Shown: positions 21,633 to 34,659, counted from the first letter of the stretch. The stretch: DNA of 64,000 bases from Turritopsis dohrnii (GCA_027922465.2 BQMF02000011.1:1860001-1924000), one strand, 5' to 3'. Notes: generated from the sequence alone by a model not told the origin. Translations and numbers: made by a program.

Positions 21633-24410
21633 AAGTCAACAAAAATCATTCCCCATGTTGAAAGTGTAAGATAAGGTAAGATAAGATATTATATGGTTGA
21701 TTGCATAGTTCAGAATTAAATATACACAAGGGGTTTTAGAGAACTAAAACCAAGAAAAATGATGTATATGAGAAAAATGATGTATATGAGAAAAAAGGCA
21801 AAAAGAAAGTGGAGAGATATAGCTACATTGCCACTGAAGAAAATACACATATTATACACTGCATATACACTTTAAAGAAAATCGAAATTCATTTCTTTTT
21901 GGCTGTTAGTGTATTCGTAATAAGCCATTTTACCATTATTGTTCTTCATTGCAAACAAGAGTAACGGTTATATATAATAAATTTATCTTATTTTATTTCG
22001 TAGTTTGTGTTGTGCTTATGCATTTTGCCGCTAAAATTACGAATGGAAGCGTGAACGCACATGTATTAAGAAGTAATTAATAGTACTTCAGCATAAACCA
22101 TCTTAGTAAATGTGTCCAGATATTTTCAACTTGGTCCTTGCCGGTCCGTCTGAAGGAGACTACCGTCTGTTTTAACCCGAAGTTTTTTTTCCTCAACAGT
22201 CATATTAACATTTAGATTTTCCATGCTTATTCATTTTATTTATTATTCTTCATGGGTTTCTTGATTCTTCTCGTCTCAAATAGTCTAGGGTCTAGCCTAG
22301 GGTCATAAACTTTTGCGGTTTCTCCTAACCCTCTTCTTCTCGTCGTTTGTAAACGGAAAACAAAGAATTCCAATCGGGATGGCGTTAACAATCGGGACAG
22401 AGAAAAGTTCAACAAGGAGAAAAAAAACATTGCATTTTTGATCGAAAGTGAAAGTTGTGTTTGCAGCAAAATAATTGAAATAAACGTGTTGGTAAAATAA
22501 AATGATGCCATAGTGTTTTTCTCATTGGGTGTATTGATATGGTGACGAAAGGAATCGTGCATGGTTGATGAGTGAAAACACAAAAATCAAAGAAAATAAG
22601 CGCCTCCCATTTCGGTGAGTTTATTTCCATCTTTTTACGATCAAATACTATATTATGATGATAGTGTTCTAAAATTTTCAGTGTACTTTCGGTCTGTGTA
22701 TCTCCAATTATTTGTTTTACATTGCTTTGTTTGAAAAGCAATATATTTGAATCTTTGACGTTTGTGAGAACGATTTAATTGATTGGCTCATTCTTTTTGC
22801 TTTTTTTACCTCTAATCTCATTGGGCATGCTCCATCAACTTTACGCCTCAAAAAAAGCTGATTCGGTGGGCTCTCTTAAGATGTAAGGTTAATAACCACT
22901 ATACTCTATATCTGGAAAGCACCTGAGAACCTATTGTTGTCAGTTCAGGGAAAACAGCTAAACACAGGATCCCGTAAATACAAGAAGAACTATACCACAA
23001 TTGCGGTATAAATCCAGTGTTTCTTAGATGCATTCCTGGTAAACTGCTTTCTTAAAGGATTAAGCGAGGCATATTCGCAAACTATTTATCTGGCCCACAT
23101 GTCAGATTAGCCGATCTGATTCGATCATTGGCTGTTTTCATCATGTGTATATTTCTTTTCAGGCATACTTCATTATATATATAGTATCTGGCTGCTGAAA
23201 AATGAAAATAAAAGTGATTTGATTAACAGTTGAATCAGGGATATCATATTTGCCAGGTTCGTCCACATCATGAGGTTGCAATGCATGCCACAATTGTGGT
23301 ATAGACCCCGCATTTAGTGGATCCCCCATTTAACTGTTTCACCTGACTGTTTATTTTGTATAAAGTTATTCAGAATGCTACATTAGCAATTCCACAAAGA
23401 AAATCTTCACAGCAGAAGAAAAACGAGATCACATGTTCACCTTTCAATCACAAACAGCCTTTTTAAAATTACTGACTACAAAGCTAACCCATCTTTCAGT
23501 TAAGAACAACAATAGAATGTGGGGTCCCTTGATTGAATCACATATATTTCAATTGAGTGGTATTTATGTTGTGCATTTCTACTGCTGTGTTTCGGATAGA
23601 TTTTTCCAGTGATTTGGTGTTTTCAGAAAGGTAATAACTGTTGGAACTGTGCTGTTACACGATGCGATTCACTATCTATGCATTGAAATAAAATATATGA
23701 GGTATAATGAGGTATATTGAGGTATATCTCCCTCAATTGCGATATCATTGTTTTTGCTCTAGAGCCTGATGTAGAAACTAATAAGTATAGTCTAAAAGAT
23801 CTCAGAACACACTGTTAAGGTGGAGAGAAGTCGTAAACACACTGGAAAGGTGGAAAGAAAGTCATAATGAAGGTAAATATCATCAATAGTGCCATTAAAA
23901 AGTTATCATGTATATACACAAAATATGGAGATTCCCATGATAGTCAAACTTGAAGTCACAAATGATGATGAGTATGCTGAAAAGAACATACAATCGATGA
24001 AGGAATACTAGTTAAAATGGTACATCAATATCCTTGCATATGGAACTTGAAGTCTCCTGATTACAAAAATATTGAAAAGAAAAAAATGCCTTGAAGATTA
24101 ATTTTTAAGGCTTTTGAGAAGAAGAATGGTAATCTGATAATAATTTTTTATTTACTTTAAACTTGTATTTACTTTTCATACTTTTTTGGGATTGTTTTTA
24201 TTGATGTAATATTCCTTTGGTGACAATTGGCACCCTAGAGTGACCAGTCCTCTGAATTAAGATCGGCACTCGGCAAAAGCCGATCTTAACCCGACGCAAA
24301 ATCCCAAAAGCCGACCTAAAATTGCTTTATACTCCCGACCTTTCTTAAATTAAATTCCGAGGGCTAAGTGACTGTTGAATTCTTATTTCTGCTATAGTTG
24401 AATTATTGAA
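21633..24410. other. Long gene-poor stretch with minor repeats
   Basis: No gene recognised. Features seen: two tandem copies of an 18-bp ATGATGTATATGAGAAAA unit (21759-21794), near-palindromes of the form TATACCACAATTGCGGTATA near 22990 and 23290, and a triple TGAGGTATA near 23697-23727. Confidence 0.3.
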
Positions 24411-25318
24411 AACCACTTGGAAAAACTTGAGAAATAATTATACTCGATGCATGAAAGCAAGGAACAAGACATTTAAGTCTGGTTCTAAAGCTACAAAACT
24501 TCCAGAGTGCAATTATTTTCAGTCACTTGAATTTCTCTCTGATTCCAACTGAAAATTTATCTCCTGCAACATCTAATGTTGAAAGCAGTAACGCTTATAC
24601 TCAAGATATCTTCATTTATCTCTGTAGCAGAAACAACACCAATTTCAACAAAGGAAGCTGTGCTAATATCTACTGATACTAGGAAGCCTTTCGTTGCCAG
24701 AAAACGAAAAGAATTGCCTGAAAACAATGAAATTGATAAGTTATTTATTTCAACATTAAATGATGTTAACAAGAAAATAAATGTGTTGAACCAAGACACA
24801 GATGATTCCAATTCGCTATTTTGTTGAAGCTTGATAAACACATTGGAAGAACTTACACCTGAGCAAAATATGTTTGCACGAATAAAAATTCAGCAAGTAC
24901 TATTTGAGATTGAACAAGGAAATCAAAACAAGGAAATCAAAACAACAACAACAAATTGCGGATTTCTTTAGTAAAGACGAATGTAGTTGTGGAAAGAACA
25001 TTTGTGCTGCAACAAAGCTTAGAGAGTGCCCATGCTACCATAATGTTTTAAAATCAACCTGCAGTAAAGCATCGTGTCGAGATGAAACAACAGGTTCTAA
25101 GCCAAAAATGATTAAACCATTTTGTGATATTCAGATTGGACCAAAAAAAAGTCTTCATTTTGACACTGATGAAGAAGATGATTTTGAAGATGACGATACA
25201 GATGACAAGTGATGTTGATGATAACATGAGTGTCGGTGACGACATGAATGATGATGAAGATGTTATTGATGATGAGCTTAAGTCTGTAAATGATGGTAAT
25301 CAGGATGATTTAAAATGA
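24411..25318 (+). pseudogene. Decayed MADF-BESS protein with a Cys-rich neighbour frame
   Basis: 24411-24552 encodes the second half of a MADF domain (TTWKNLRNNYTRCMKARNK, then CNYFQSLEFL). After a frame break, 24780-24930 holds a BESS-like segment (LINTLEELTPEQNMFARIKI) interrupted by one TGA. From about 24960 a different frame gives a CXC-like Cys cluster (CSCGKNICAATKLRECPC, then STCSKASC) followed by a very acidic tail. MADF-BESS proteins are often derived from Harbinger-type transposons; the Cys-rich part may belong to another element. Stops and frameshifts argue against a working gene. Confidence 0.55.
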
Positions 25319-26236
25319 GGTGATTGCGTAAAAATAACAAAAGAAGGCTATCTCGGATAATTTGCATTGGTTATTGGTGATGGATTTGGTGAGGAGATTG
25401 AAATAAACTATTTCGAAAGTAAAAAAAAAGGTGAATCTTGAAGGAAAAGGATTTAGTCACCAGAGATAGATCAGACCTCAAGAAGGTAGATAACTTCACC
25501 ACGGACAAAAGATCACATTATTTTTTTAGTTAAACATTGACATTTTCTGTTAACATTAACCTACATTAACCTAGCATTCTGTAGTGCCATTATGGCTACA
25601 ATTAGAATTTTGATATTTTGATTTTATTTGTTCATTCTATGTTTATTCATTTTTAAAAGAAAATTGTCAAAAATAATCAGTTAAGATAAAACGTTTTTTT
25701 GAATTGGTACCTCAAAACGTTAGGTAAAGCATCTCAAAATGCTAGGTGTTATCAAAGTCAATTTTTAGAAAAAAATAATAATTCTGTGCAATCATCTTTT
25801 TATTCCTGTTTTCAGAGTCTTAGAGCAACATTATTTGATAACTTCGTGCAAACTTATTTTCAGTCTGGTTAGAAAAGTTTGAAATTCTCTTTAGAAAATT
25901 CGTTGTTAGTTGGTAAACAGTTTTAAACTTCTTATCAATTTAGGATTTTTTTTTAGGCTAGCATGTATTATTTTTGCTTTTACTACTTAGCAATATATAC
26001 TGCATTCAGATTATTCAGCATTTTCAATTCTAAATAGTATTGGTTTAGTTCTATGTAGCTTGATTTAAAACCTGGCATTCTGAGGTCCCACTGCATTCTG
26101 AGATCCCTTTACCTGTACGGGTTTGGATGCCTCAATATCCAGATAGATTTCATAATGGTACCACTGCACCGCAAATATATCACAGAGTTTCCCTGATTAT
26201 TTGCACTACTCATTTGAGGGATCCCCCATTCTATTG
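25319..26236. other. Intergenic, nothing recognised
   Basis: AT-rich, no supported frames. Confidence 0.3.
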
Positions 26237-26407
26237 TTGTTCATTAAGAAATTCAGGAATTCAGGAATTCCTGAAAGTGTTTCAGATGGGAATTTTGAAG
26301 TCAACATTGTTGGAATTATCAATGAAATAGGTGTTGATACTAGTAAGAATGAAATTGAGGCTTGTCATCAAAGAAAAGGAACGATTATCAGGGTCCATAA
26401 ACAGTGA
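26237..26407 (+). pseudogene. LINE ORF1 fragment
   Basis: The frame NSGIPESVSDGNFEVNIVGI followed by INEIGVDTSKNEIEACHQRK has the GIPE...IGV...DIEACHR pattern of the RNA-binding ORF1 protein of animal LINEs. It ends soon after with IIRVHKQ and stop. A further short frame at 26480-26677 may be a diverged continuation. Confidence 0.6.
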
Positions 26408-27953
26408 TTTTAAGTTGCAAGTTGTAGAAAGTGAAGAAATATATGGAAATAAGTAATGTGGATAAGAAAAAAATGAAGGTTGGTGTGTGGTCTACAAAAC
26501 TCAAATTTTCTCAAATTTGAACAGAAGCTTCCATGGAATGCCAGGAAGTCATATTGTTATGCAAATGAAATGATTAAAAATGGACCACTATCAGTAGATC
26601 TTGAAGTGACTTTTCCCAAAGTTGACTTTTCTAACCAGAACCTATTTTCAATTTCTACATGCCACATCGTGGAGTAATTTATCTTTTCTCAAAGGATTAT
26701 TTTAGAATTGTGTACTTTATAGGACAGAAGTCCTTGTTTTTCCATTTTCTTCAATTTGCTCATTGCCACACTTAGAAGTGACTTCCAGTCTGTCCACCAT
26801 CAGACAAGGTTTTTGTTTGAGTTGTGTTTGTCAGGAGTTCATAGGCAAAAATTGTAGCAGCCTAAAAGATTCTATTTCCTTTTTCCATCTTGAAATGGAA
26901 ATTTAGAAATAACCTCTCTAAGTGGTAACTGATATAACTGACATCTTCCTCATCATTAGCCATCTTTCATGAGAGTAGGAAATGTTTGGGTGTCCGAAAT
27001 AAATGAAATCATTCTTAGTGAATGGTTGTGAAAGTAACCTGTGATATGTTCATTAGAGCTGGCTACCCTATTACCTTCATCAATTTGGTCATTCGTTCGC
27101 TTGAAAATGAAGAAATAGATGAGTTCATGGTAGCTTTTTGATGACACTGAGTTTTCAGTACGAGTTCAGTTTCCATTTGTCACAAGAATGAGCAACAATC
27201 TTCAATGTGGTGAGTTGCCTGGGTAACTTTATGAAATGGTAAAGTGAGGGTTTTAGTATAACTTGGAAAACCAGAAAAGTTAAGTCAGTACTCTCGTAAG
27301 GACAAAGTAACTCATAAATTGGGGACAGGACAACATCCATCAAAAAGTCTGAGCCTGTCGACCAAGGGGTGTTTATCCCAACCCCTCCAAAATTTAAAGT
27401 CATTGTAATCTTGATGTTTTCACCGACTGTTGTCTAATGCTCTCTTTATTTTTCTCCTGACCACTGTTTCGTTTGATAAAACTATCACTGATTAAAAAAT
27501 TAAAAATTTTGCTCTGTCCCTCTTCTTCAGGTTTAACTATTTATGAGTTGAAGGTCAACTTAGTGTGGAATGCACCAAAAAATTAACAGGATCTTATAAA
27601 CATTTAAAGACAATTTTATTTCGTCCCCCATTGACTCAAAAATGTTCACATATAACTGTTGGTAAATTCTTTAAGTGCAAGCACCAAAATCTTCATCCTG
27701 CAAAGTTACTAACTTGAAACTGTTCAAGCTGAGTGTCACCTCAAGAGATTTGAGAAACAGTTTCTTCTTCCCCATTTATTCATGACAAAATTATGATATT
27801 TTGCAATGATTTATAACATGAGTCTAAATGCCCCTTGCTTTAGTATTAAATGCACTGGGTTTCCTTTGGTTTAGTTGGCAGGATTACAATTGAAAGGTTC
27901 AATTATAATTGGCTGTCCTTTAAAAATTTCCAGAACTTTCATCAGTATGATGA
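26408..27953. other. Intergenic, nothing recognised
   Basis: Only short frames without motifs. Confidence 0.3.
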
Positions 27954-28650
27954 TTAAAGGGCAACTAAACTCTGAAAAACACATTTGATTTTTCTTTTCT
28001 TTTTTTGGTACCATTTGGAAGAATTTAGGAATTAGGATTTGATTTCCATGCCAATGTGACATCACAACGTTCGAGAAGAAATTGCAAAATGTAAATGGCT
28101 CTGAAAATCTTAGTTTCATTTGGTTACTGTATATCTACAGTTATAACATCAGTGTAAATAATTGTTGTCATGGTTTCTCCGACTTTTTTCCAGGTCTATG
28201 CTATTTTTAGCTGACAAACCTATAAATAAAGAACTGCTGAGGCAAGTTATAGGAATTATAGGAATTGAAGGAGTTTTTGCTGGACTTAATTTTAATAAAA
28301 ATTCACCATAATAACATCGTTGTATGTTGGGTGAAAACTTTGTCAGAAATATAATGGAGACAGCCGAAATAACAATGGCAATAAATTTCGCAACTGTAGT
28401 TATTTACCACTCTTCACACAAGGTTCAATATAAAAATATAATCATTAAAACTGTATGAGTTATTCACATATTTGTATGTCTGCATTTTCCATTGAATGTT
28501 GTGATGTCTGGTTGCGATGGTGATCATCTTTTAGAATAAGAACTTCAAGTAAGCAATATCTTTGGAACGGAGCATTCAAAAACAGACACTCGTCATTAAA
28601 TAGTACAAGAAAACAAACTTGTGAGTTTTTTTAGTTCAGTTCCTCTTTAA
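27954..28650. mobile_element. TTAA-flanked repeat, copy 1
   Basis: Starts TTAAAGGGCAACTAAACT and ends with an imperfect inverse (AGTTCAGTTCCTCTTTAA); TTAA at both edges. The interior (GTGACATCACAACGTTCGAG, ATTCACATATTTGTATGTCT) is repeated at 33690-34260, which proves it is a dispersed element. Confidence 0.7.
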
Positions 28651-28873
28651 TTTCAAGAATGAATGATACTACTCACAGGAGTATTTAGAAAAATATTATA
28701 AATTACCACATCAGATGTAGATAGGATAATGTAATGATATGTCGCTTTGAAAAACTATGTTGATTACTTTTACGATAATGGTCTTCCTTAGTTTCCAGTT
28801 AATTAATCTGCAGTCGTTGCCATCCTCACGTTTCGGCTCTGAGTATGTTCTTATAAGAAAAGCGTTTAAAAGG

Positions 28874-28986
28874 TACCCAGTGAGCTAATTTCTTGAAAAA
28901 ATCACTGCCAACGAGAAATTATACACAGTATTTCAATAAAATCCTCTTCATCGTAGTGCCTTTTTGACGATTTTGCTCACTGGGTG
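28874..28986 (+). mobile_element. ~115-bp MITE, copy just upstream of UBE2Z
   Basis: TACCCAGTGAGC...GCTCACTGGGTG ends; internal TATTTCAATAAAATCCTCTT matches the copies at 29873 and 54063. It ends 97 bp before the UBE2Z start codon. Confidence 0.8.
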
Positions 28987-29083
28987 TGTACGTTTGAAAA
29001 CAAATCATTGATTTCTTTAAGCTAAACTTAATAGCGTGGAATAGCGGTAGATTAATGCTCTTTTCCTTGGATCTGATTTAGAC

Positions 29084-29869
29084 ATGGCTGTTGCATCAGC
29101 AGATGAAACTGTATTACAGTGGGATCCTTTTCTTGTTGACTACGAGGGAAGTGTTCCATCAGCACTCTGCATTGGTAGATTAAAAGCAGACCTGAAGTCG
29201 ATATACACTGACCCCCTTCCATTGATATTTGTGACACCGGATGAGAATGATATTACCAAAATTCATGCATTAGTTTCAGGTCCGCAGTATACGCCATACG
29301 AGGGCGGTTTCTTTTACATTTTCATACGTATTCCGCCCGACTATCCGATTGTTCCACCACATGTTAAACTGATGACAACCGGCAATGGAACAGTCCGATT
29401 TAACCCGAACTTTTATAAAAACGGAAAAATCTGTTTAAGTATCCTGGGTACATGGACTGGACCTCAGTGGAGTGTGGCGCAGTCTTTGAGGAGCGTATTG
29501 TTATCAATCCAGTCTTTGATGAATGAGAAGCCGTATCATAACGAACCAGGATTTGAAATGGAGAAACATTTTGGTGACGTCATAAGATACAATGACATCA
29601 TCAAACACGAGACGTTGAGAGTTGCTGTCATCGGGATGTTGGAAGGTCAAGTTTTATTACCCGATACGTTAATCCATATGATGGAGAGAACGTTTCTTCA
29701 GTTTTTCGACCATTATTGCGATGTTATTGAAGAGAATAAATATCAAGATGGCAGGGCTATGAATGATCCAATGGGTCAAAACAAAGGGATGTTCTCATAC
29801 AAACGTTTATCACAAAAAATTATTGGACTGCAGAAGAAGTTGAGTATGAAGCACGCAACCGAAAAGTGA
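29084..29869 (+). CDS. UBE2Z: UBE2Z-type ubiquitin-conjugating enzyme E2
   Basis: E2 that takes ubiquitin (and FAT10 in vertebrates) from the E1 UBA6. The 261-residue frame begins with a clean ATG. UBC fold ~25-160: HALVSGPQYTPYEGGFF, FIRIPPDYPIVPPHVKLMTT, FNPNFYKNGKICLSILGTW with catalytic Cys117, and SVLLSIQSLMNEKPYHNEPG. The FNPNFY in place of the usual HPN motif, the TPYEGGFF element and the long C-terminal helical extension to residue 261 are all UBE2Z features. It lacks the ~90-residue N-terminal extension of human UBE2Z (354 residues) and has no intron, so it could be a retrocopy or simply a compact gene; the frame is intact and conserved, which favours function. It lies between two copies of the same MITE, and the first AATAAA after its stop (29943) is inside the downstream copy. 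Confidence 0.93.
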   Translation: MAVASADETVLQWDPFLVDYEGSVPSALCIGRLKADLKSIYTDPLPLIFVTPDENDITKIHALVSGPQYTPYEGGFFYIFIRIPPDYPIVPPHVKLMTTGNGTVRFNPNFYKNGKICLSILGTWTGPQWSVAQSLRSVLLSIQSLMNEKPYHNEPGFEMEKHFGDVIRYNDIIKHETLRVAVIGMLEGQVLLPDTLIHMMERTFLQFFDHYCDVIEENKYQDGRAMNDPMGQNKGMFSYKRLSQKIIGLQKKLSMKHATEK

Positions 29870-29872
29870 TAA

Positions 29873-29993
29873 CTCAGTGGAAAAATCTGTTGAAAAATCG
29901 CTGCGAAGGAGCGCATTTCTATAGAAATATACACACTGTTTCAATAAAAATGTTCTTTATCGCAGTGATTTTCAACAATTTTACCCACCTGGG
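29873..29993 (+). mobile_element. ~115-bp MITE, copy just downstream of UBE2Z
   Basis: Starts CTCAGTGGAAAAATC 3 bp after the UBE2Z stop and ends TTTTACCCACCTGGG. Same orientation as the upstream copy. Shares GCTGCGAAGGAGCGCATTTC-type sequence and TTTCAATAAAAAT with the copy at 54063. Contains AATAAA at 29943-29948. Confidence 0.85.
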
Positions 29994-30974
29994 AAGAATC
30001 AGTAAAGAAGATTCTTTCAATACCAGTTCTTATGTTATCATCGCAAAAGGTTCATATTTTTTTTAATTCACACAATGTTTTATGTCAATACAGACGTTTT
30101 AAACGACCATATTGCCATTCGGTACACATCACCATATTCCTCAGTTGATTCATAAAAAGTATTAGATAATACTTCGCGATAAGAATTTTCTAAATGAAGA
30201 ATTAGATTTATTTTACATATATATGGTTAAGGAACCACATTAATTATTGTGTATTGCATTAAAAATGTCATCTTATAATCTGATGAATTACATACGAATT
30301 CGGACTTGACCGAAGTGATTCCAATTGATATTGGTATTTTATCGTGTGTCTTTTCAATAATTTACCCATCGTCAGCTCAACAATGAGTATGCCTTCCTCA
30401 CCATCTTGTCCTTTCAAACTCATTTGAAATAATTTACTATTGTATTATACGTATCCATGGTTACAGCCCGCCCATTATGTATATTTCTTATTTAGCTTCT
30501 ACTTTTTGTTTAAATAAAGCCTTAATTACACTTGTGAATCTTTATTTTTTTCAAAACTTAATTGTGTTAAAGTACGTTTCAAATGAACTTGCACAGTTTT
30601 TATAAATACTTGGCAAATTTTTGATATGTGGTGTAAAGAATGTACAATTATAACTATATGGTTACTGTTAAAGTATAAAATTTACCAACATTTTGGGTGA
30701 CACTAGCATGAACAACTTTGATACAGTTTGATACAATTTTACTCCATAGCTGCTTGGGTTCTTACGAATTGTTTCATTTGGTTTTAGATGACTATCTCAG
30801 TATCAGTGTCTTGAATAAAGCACCACAAAGACCTAATCACTTTGTTCCCATTATGCAAATACTATTATTAGCAATGAAAGAAATCAAATCCTAATATAAA
30901 TATATATACCAAAGAATTTGACATTTACAGTGACAGTGAAATGTAGCAACCAAATATTTCTACTTATTTCACAC
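29994..30974. other. Intergenic, nothing recognised
   Basis: AT-rich; one AATAAA-type signal near 30516 but no gene seen to use it. Confidence 0.3.
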
Positions 30975-33081
30975 CTAGGAGGATAGAAAAGAGAAGGAGA
31001 AACAACTCAAATTTAAAGCCTATTCAAACTATTCAAATTTTGCATTGTTTTTAAATTGAATAGAAACGTAAGCGCGATGCGCTCGTCCCAGTTTTTTCCG
31101 CGCAAAAATGATGAAGTTCTATTTTCTCCTAATTGAAGCCTATATCAAAAATATACTAATTTATCCCCTGAGAGACCACTATTAAGCTTTTATCTATTGA
31201 AAATAGACCGATATGTCCCTCACTGTGGGTTTCAAAACATTCGGCGTTAAAAACCCGAGAGGAAATTTATAAAAATCGCCATTTTGACCTTCGACAGGAA
31301 GGTGCATGTGCTCTCACTGATCATGTTTTTTTTTGAAGAAATACTTGTGCGTGTGTTTTGCGTGATTTATATAATCTTTCTTATGAATTTATCTGTCAGT
31401 TTCTTTTTATTTGAACAGTTTTGATTCAGGATTACGTAAGTTATAAGGATTTGTTTCACAGTGTTTTTACTGTCCTTTTCTTAATATATTTTGCATAAAT
31501 TAACTTTCAAAAATTTTACTCAGTCAGCATTATGTTTTTACTTACAGCTCTCTGTAATGCCTCTCTGTTATTACTTTTGATTAATACTGTTTCTGTTCTC
31601 CAGGAATTCTTTTGAGAAATATTTGTTGTATATAGTTAAAAAATAAAAAGTTGGTTGCTCATGGATTTGTCACTTTTAGGTATTTCACTTTCTCTTGCTT
31701 GGTTAAATTCTTTGACTTTTGAACATAGTGTGTTGTTGCTAGCCACTGGCAACTTGGTATATTGTAAATGCATATTTTTCCCTTTCCTAGAGCATATAAT
31801 CTAGAATTGATATTGTCAAAAATTATTAAAAAAGAAGAAAAAAACGACCATGAAGGAGTGTTTTGGTGTAGTAGTTGAACATGAAGAACCAAATGTGTAC
31901 CCTCAGTAACCTCTGTAGTAGTTAGTAGCTTCGCAAGAAGAGTTCAAAGGATTGAATCACAACAATCTAAGTATGTTGGGGATGCTCCTGAATTTTCAAT
32001 ACATGATGATTCGTGTGATATCTGTTTTGTGCCTGCTAAAACATCATTAAGATTAAGTGAGAATTAGTAAACAAACATAGCATTTCTACAAGAACAGCAA
32101 GACCACGGAACTGGTGATTTTAAAATTGACTCAGAGGAAGAAATAACAATAGAGCCCCTGGATGAGTTTAACGAATTCGAAGAATTTAAGATAAAAGTCT
32201 GGACGATATTTTAGTGGAAGATTTTCAAGAGTAAAATCTGCTTCCCCTGAAATCACATTTATTGACGAAAAATATCGTGAAGTAGCTGGACTACGAAACA
32301 TAGTCACAACTGAGCTTGTGTGTCAATCGTGTGTCAAATGTTTTTAAGAAGAAGTCGTTCTTCGAAAAACATATTTGAGATGTGCTAAACTATTTTATAT
32401 AGCTATTATTTTTTTGCTAGCTACCTAGTGTAGTAGCTACCCACTGTATTATTTTTTTATTCATGTAAAAAAAGTTCTTCATTTAGCTAGGTGACCTTAT
32501 AGTGTTTTAGTTTGTTAATGATGAGGTCTCAAACTATGACTGTTTTAACCTTTCTTATATTTTACTGGTTCATCTATATAAATGTTTTAACTCCCTACTA
32601 AGGTTTTACTTTCAACTGTATATATGCATGCTTAAAGGTGTACAGATTTTATATGTCCTGATGATGATTTTATTCGACGTTTTTATTTAAATCTTGTTAT
32701 CTTATTTTACTTTGAATTTTAAAGTTTCCAAGATGCATAAATTCGGAATTGATTTCTTGTTATATGTTTTGAAACTATGATATCCATGATTATTTTAATA
32801 ATATATTCCCCTCACTGTTAGGAGAAACAGTTTGTGATCAAAAACTATTACATCATGAGTTGGTGTAAGCCAATAACATTTCGCCCGGATTGTTTTTTGA
32901 AAAACCAATCACATTGCTACTGCTTAAATTATGTTAAATTATTTCTTTGTTCAAAGAAAGATTATGCAGTTAACCGCTAATTTTAAAATTTAGATTTGAA
33001 TAGAGCCACACGCTAGCGCATCGAGCTTATTACAATGGAAAAACTAGAGTTGTTTCTCCTTCTCTTTTTCTATCCTCCTAG
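30975..33081. mobile_element. 2.1-kb DNA transposon, 7-bp target duplication
   Basis: Left end CTAGGAGGATAGAAAAGAG and right end its inverse, ~34 bp with a one-base indel. TTCACAC is duplicated exactly outside both ends (30968-30974, 33082-33088). Subterminal GCGATGCGCTCG words are also inverted (31074 and near 33010). Internal frames (around 31930-32340, including DDSCDICFVPAK) are broken and no transposase family is recognised. The TIR is related to that of the shorter element at 38043-38759. Confidence 0.82.
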
Positions 33082-33089
33082 TTCACACA

Positions 33090-33689
33090 CAGCAGTTCAA
33101 CTGGACCAAGTAATGTCCAGTAAGGACATAGGTATCAGTAGCGTTGTAATGCACATTATGTTTCAAGTAATATTTACGTTCCTTTTATTAGTGACTCAAA
33201 AGCAAAGTTAATTGTCATCACATTTGTATTGTTGGACCTGATTCACGATATTTAATTAATGCACCGCGGCTGGCAGTTCCTGGTCACGGAAGCCAATCGG
33301 ACAAAGAAAAACGCTTTTCACGTTTTCTGTAACTGTAGAAGACTGCAAAGCTTAGATCTCGTTTATACCACCAGAGCCAACGAAAAGAAAACAAATCAAA
33401 AACAAAATGGCAGCAATTGGTGTGAATGCTGCCAAAACCAATGAACACACTCCAACACTTGAAAACAAACTTCACCGACTAACTAACGTATAAATCCACA
33501 GATTTCGGCAGTTAAAACGATACACAATCTTCAAAATAAGAACTTTCTCAAAAACGTGACTGGAAGTGGCGAAGAGATAATGACGAGCTGCCGGTATCCT
33601 ACATTATCCATGACAAAATAGTAGTTGCAGAGTAAAGTTGATGAGATACGAGATTGTCGCACGCCTCAAGAGACTGCATTCGATCAGTC
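33090..33689. other. Intergenic, nothing recognised
   Basis: No supported gene; overlapping short frames near 33259-33475 have no motif. Confidence 0.3.
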
Positions 33690-34260
33690 GATCACTTTTT
33701 TTCTTCTACCATTTGGAAGAGTTTTCAGAAAATCAATCTTCGCTCTTGAGATATTGCAATTTAAAGCTTTTGTTCAGAACCAGATCTGAATGTCAATGTG
33801 ACATCACAACGTTCGAGAAGAAATTACAAATATGTAAATGGCTCTGGAAACTTTGGTTTCATTATTTAGTTACGGTACATCCAAATCAGTGAAAATAATT
33901 GTTGTCGCGGTTACCCTGACGTTTTTCAAGTCTTTGCTATTTTCAGCTGACAAAACTACAAATAAAAAGAACTGCTTAGGCAAGGGAAACGAAACGAAAT
34001 AGTTTTTACTGGACGTAATTTAAACAAAAGTTCACCATAACAGCGTTGTATGTTGATTGATGGCTATTGTCAGCAACAAATAAATGAAGACATAGAACCT
34101 AGCCGAAATAACAATGGCAATAAACTTTGCAACTGAAGTTATTTACCACTCCTCACACAAGATTCAATATAACAATACAATCATTAAAACTGTATGAGTT
34201 ATTCACATATTTGTATGTCTGCATTTTCCATTGAATATTGTGATGTGATAGCCTCAAAAT
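33690..34260. mobile_element. TTAA-flanked repeat, copy 2 (termini lost)
   Basis: Matches the interior of 27990-28520 in the same orientation: ACCATTTGGAAGA, GTGACATCACAACGTTCGAG, and TTATTCACATATTTGTATGT. The TIR ends are not recognisable here. Confidence 0.7.
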
Positions 34261-34659
34261 TCCAGCTCCTACAGAACAGCCTAACGTATCAGGTTGCCAC
34301 TCTTTTGAACGGCAAACACGGAATTTCGGACAATCTATTCAAATAATTTTCATGAAAATGTGTGCATGAATTTAGTTGACTATGTTCAGTTTGAATTTGC
34401 CAGTTTATTTCCACAAATTTATCAATAAATGGAAGTTTTGGGCCTTAAGTAGACCAAATTTTCAATACGCATCCTTTTAATAAAAACAATAGCACACATC
34501 CTCCGGATGTAGTTCGATTTGCCTGTTTGTTTCTGAAATTTATCAAAAAAAAAGAAATTTCTTGAATCAAACTTTTTCCAAAGTTAAACATTTTCCAACG
34601 GAACAGTTTTTCTTACCAAAAGACCTCAATAGCACAATTTGAATAAAAAATTTTATAAG

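Noticed and set aside
22236..22741. Minus-strand ORFs of ~110 codons
   Set aside because: No recognisable motif, AT-driven composition, no splice context.
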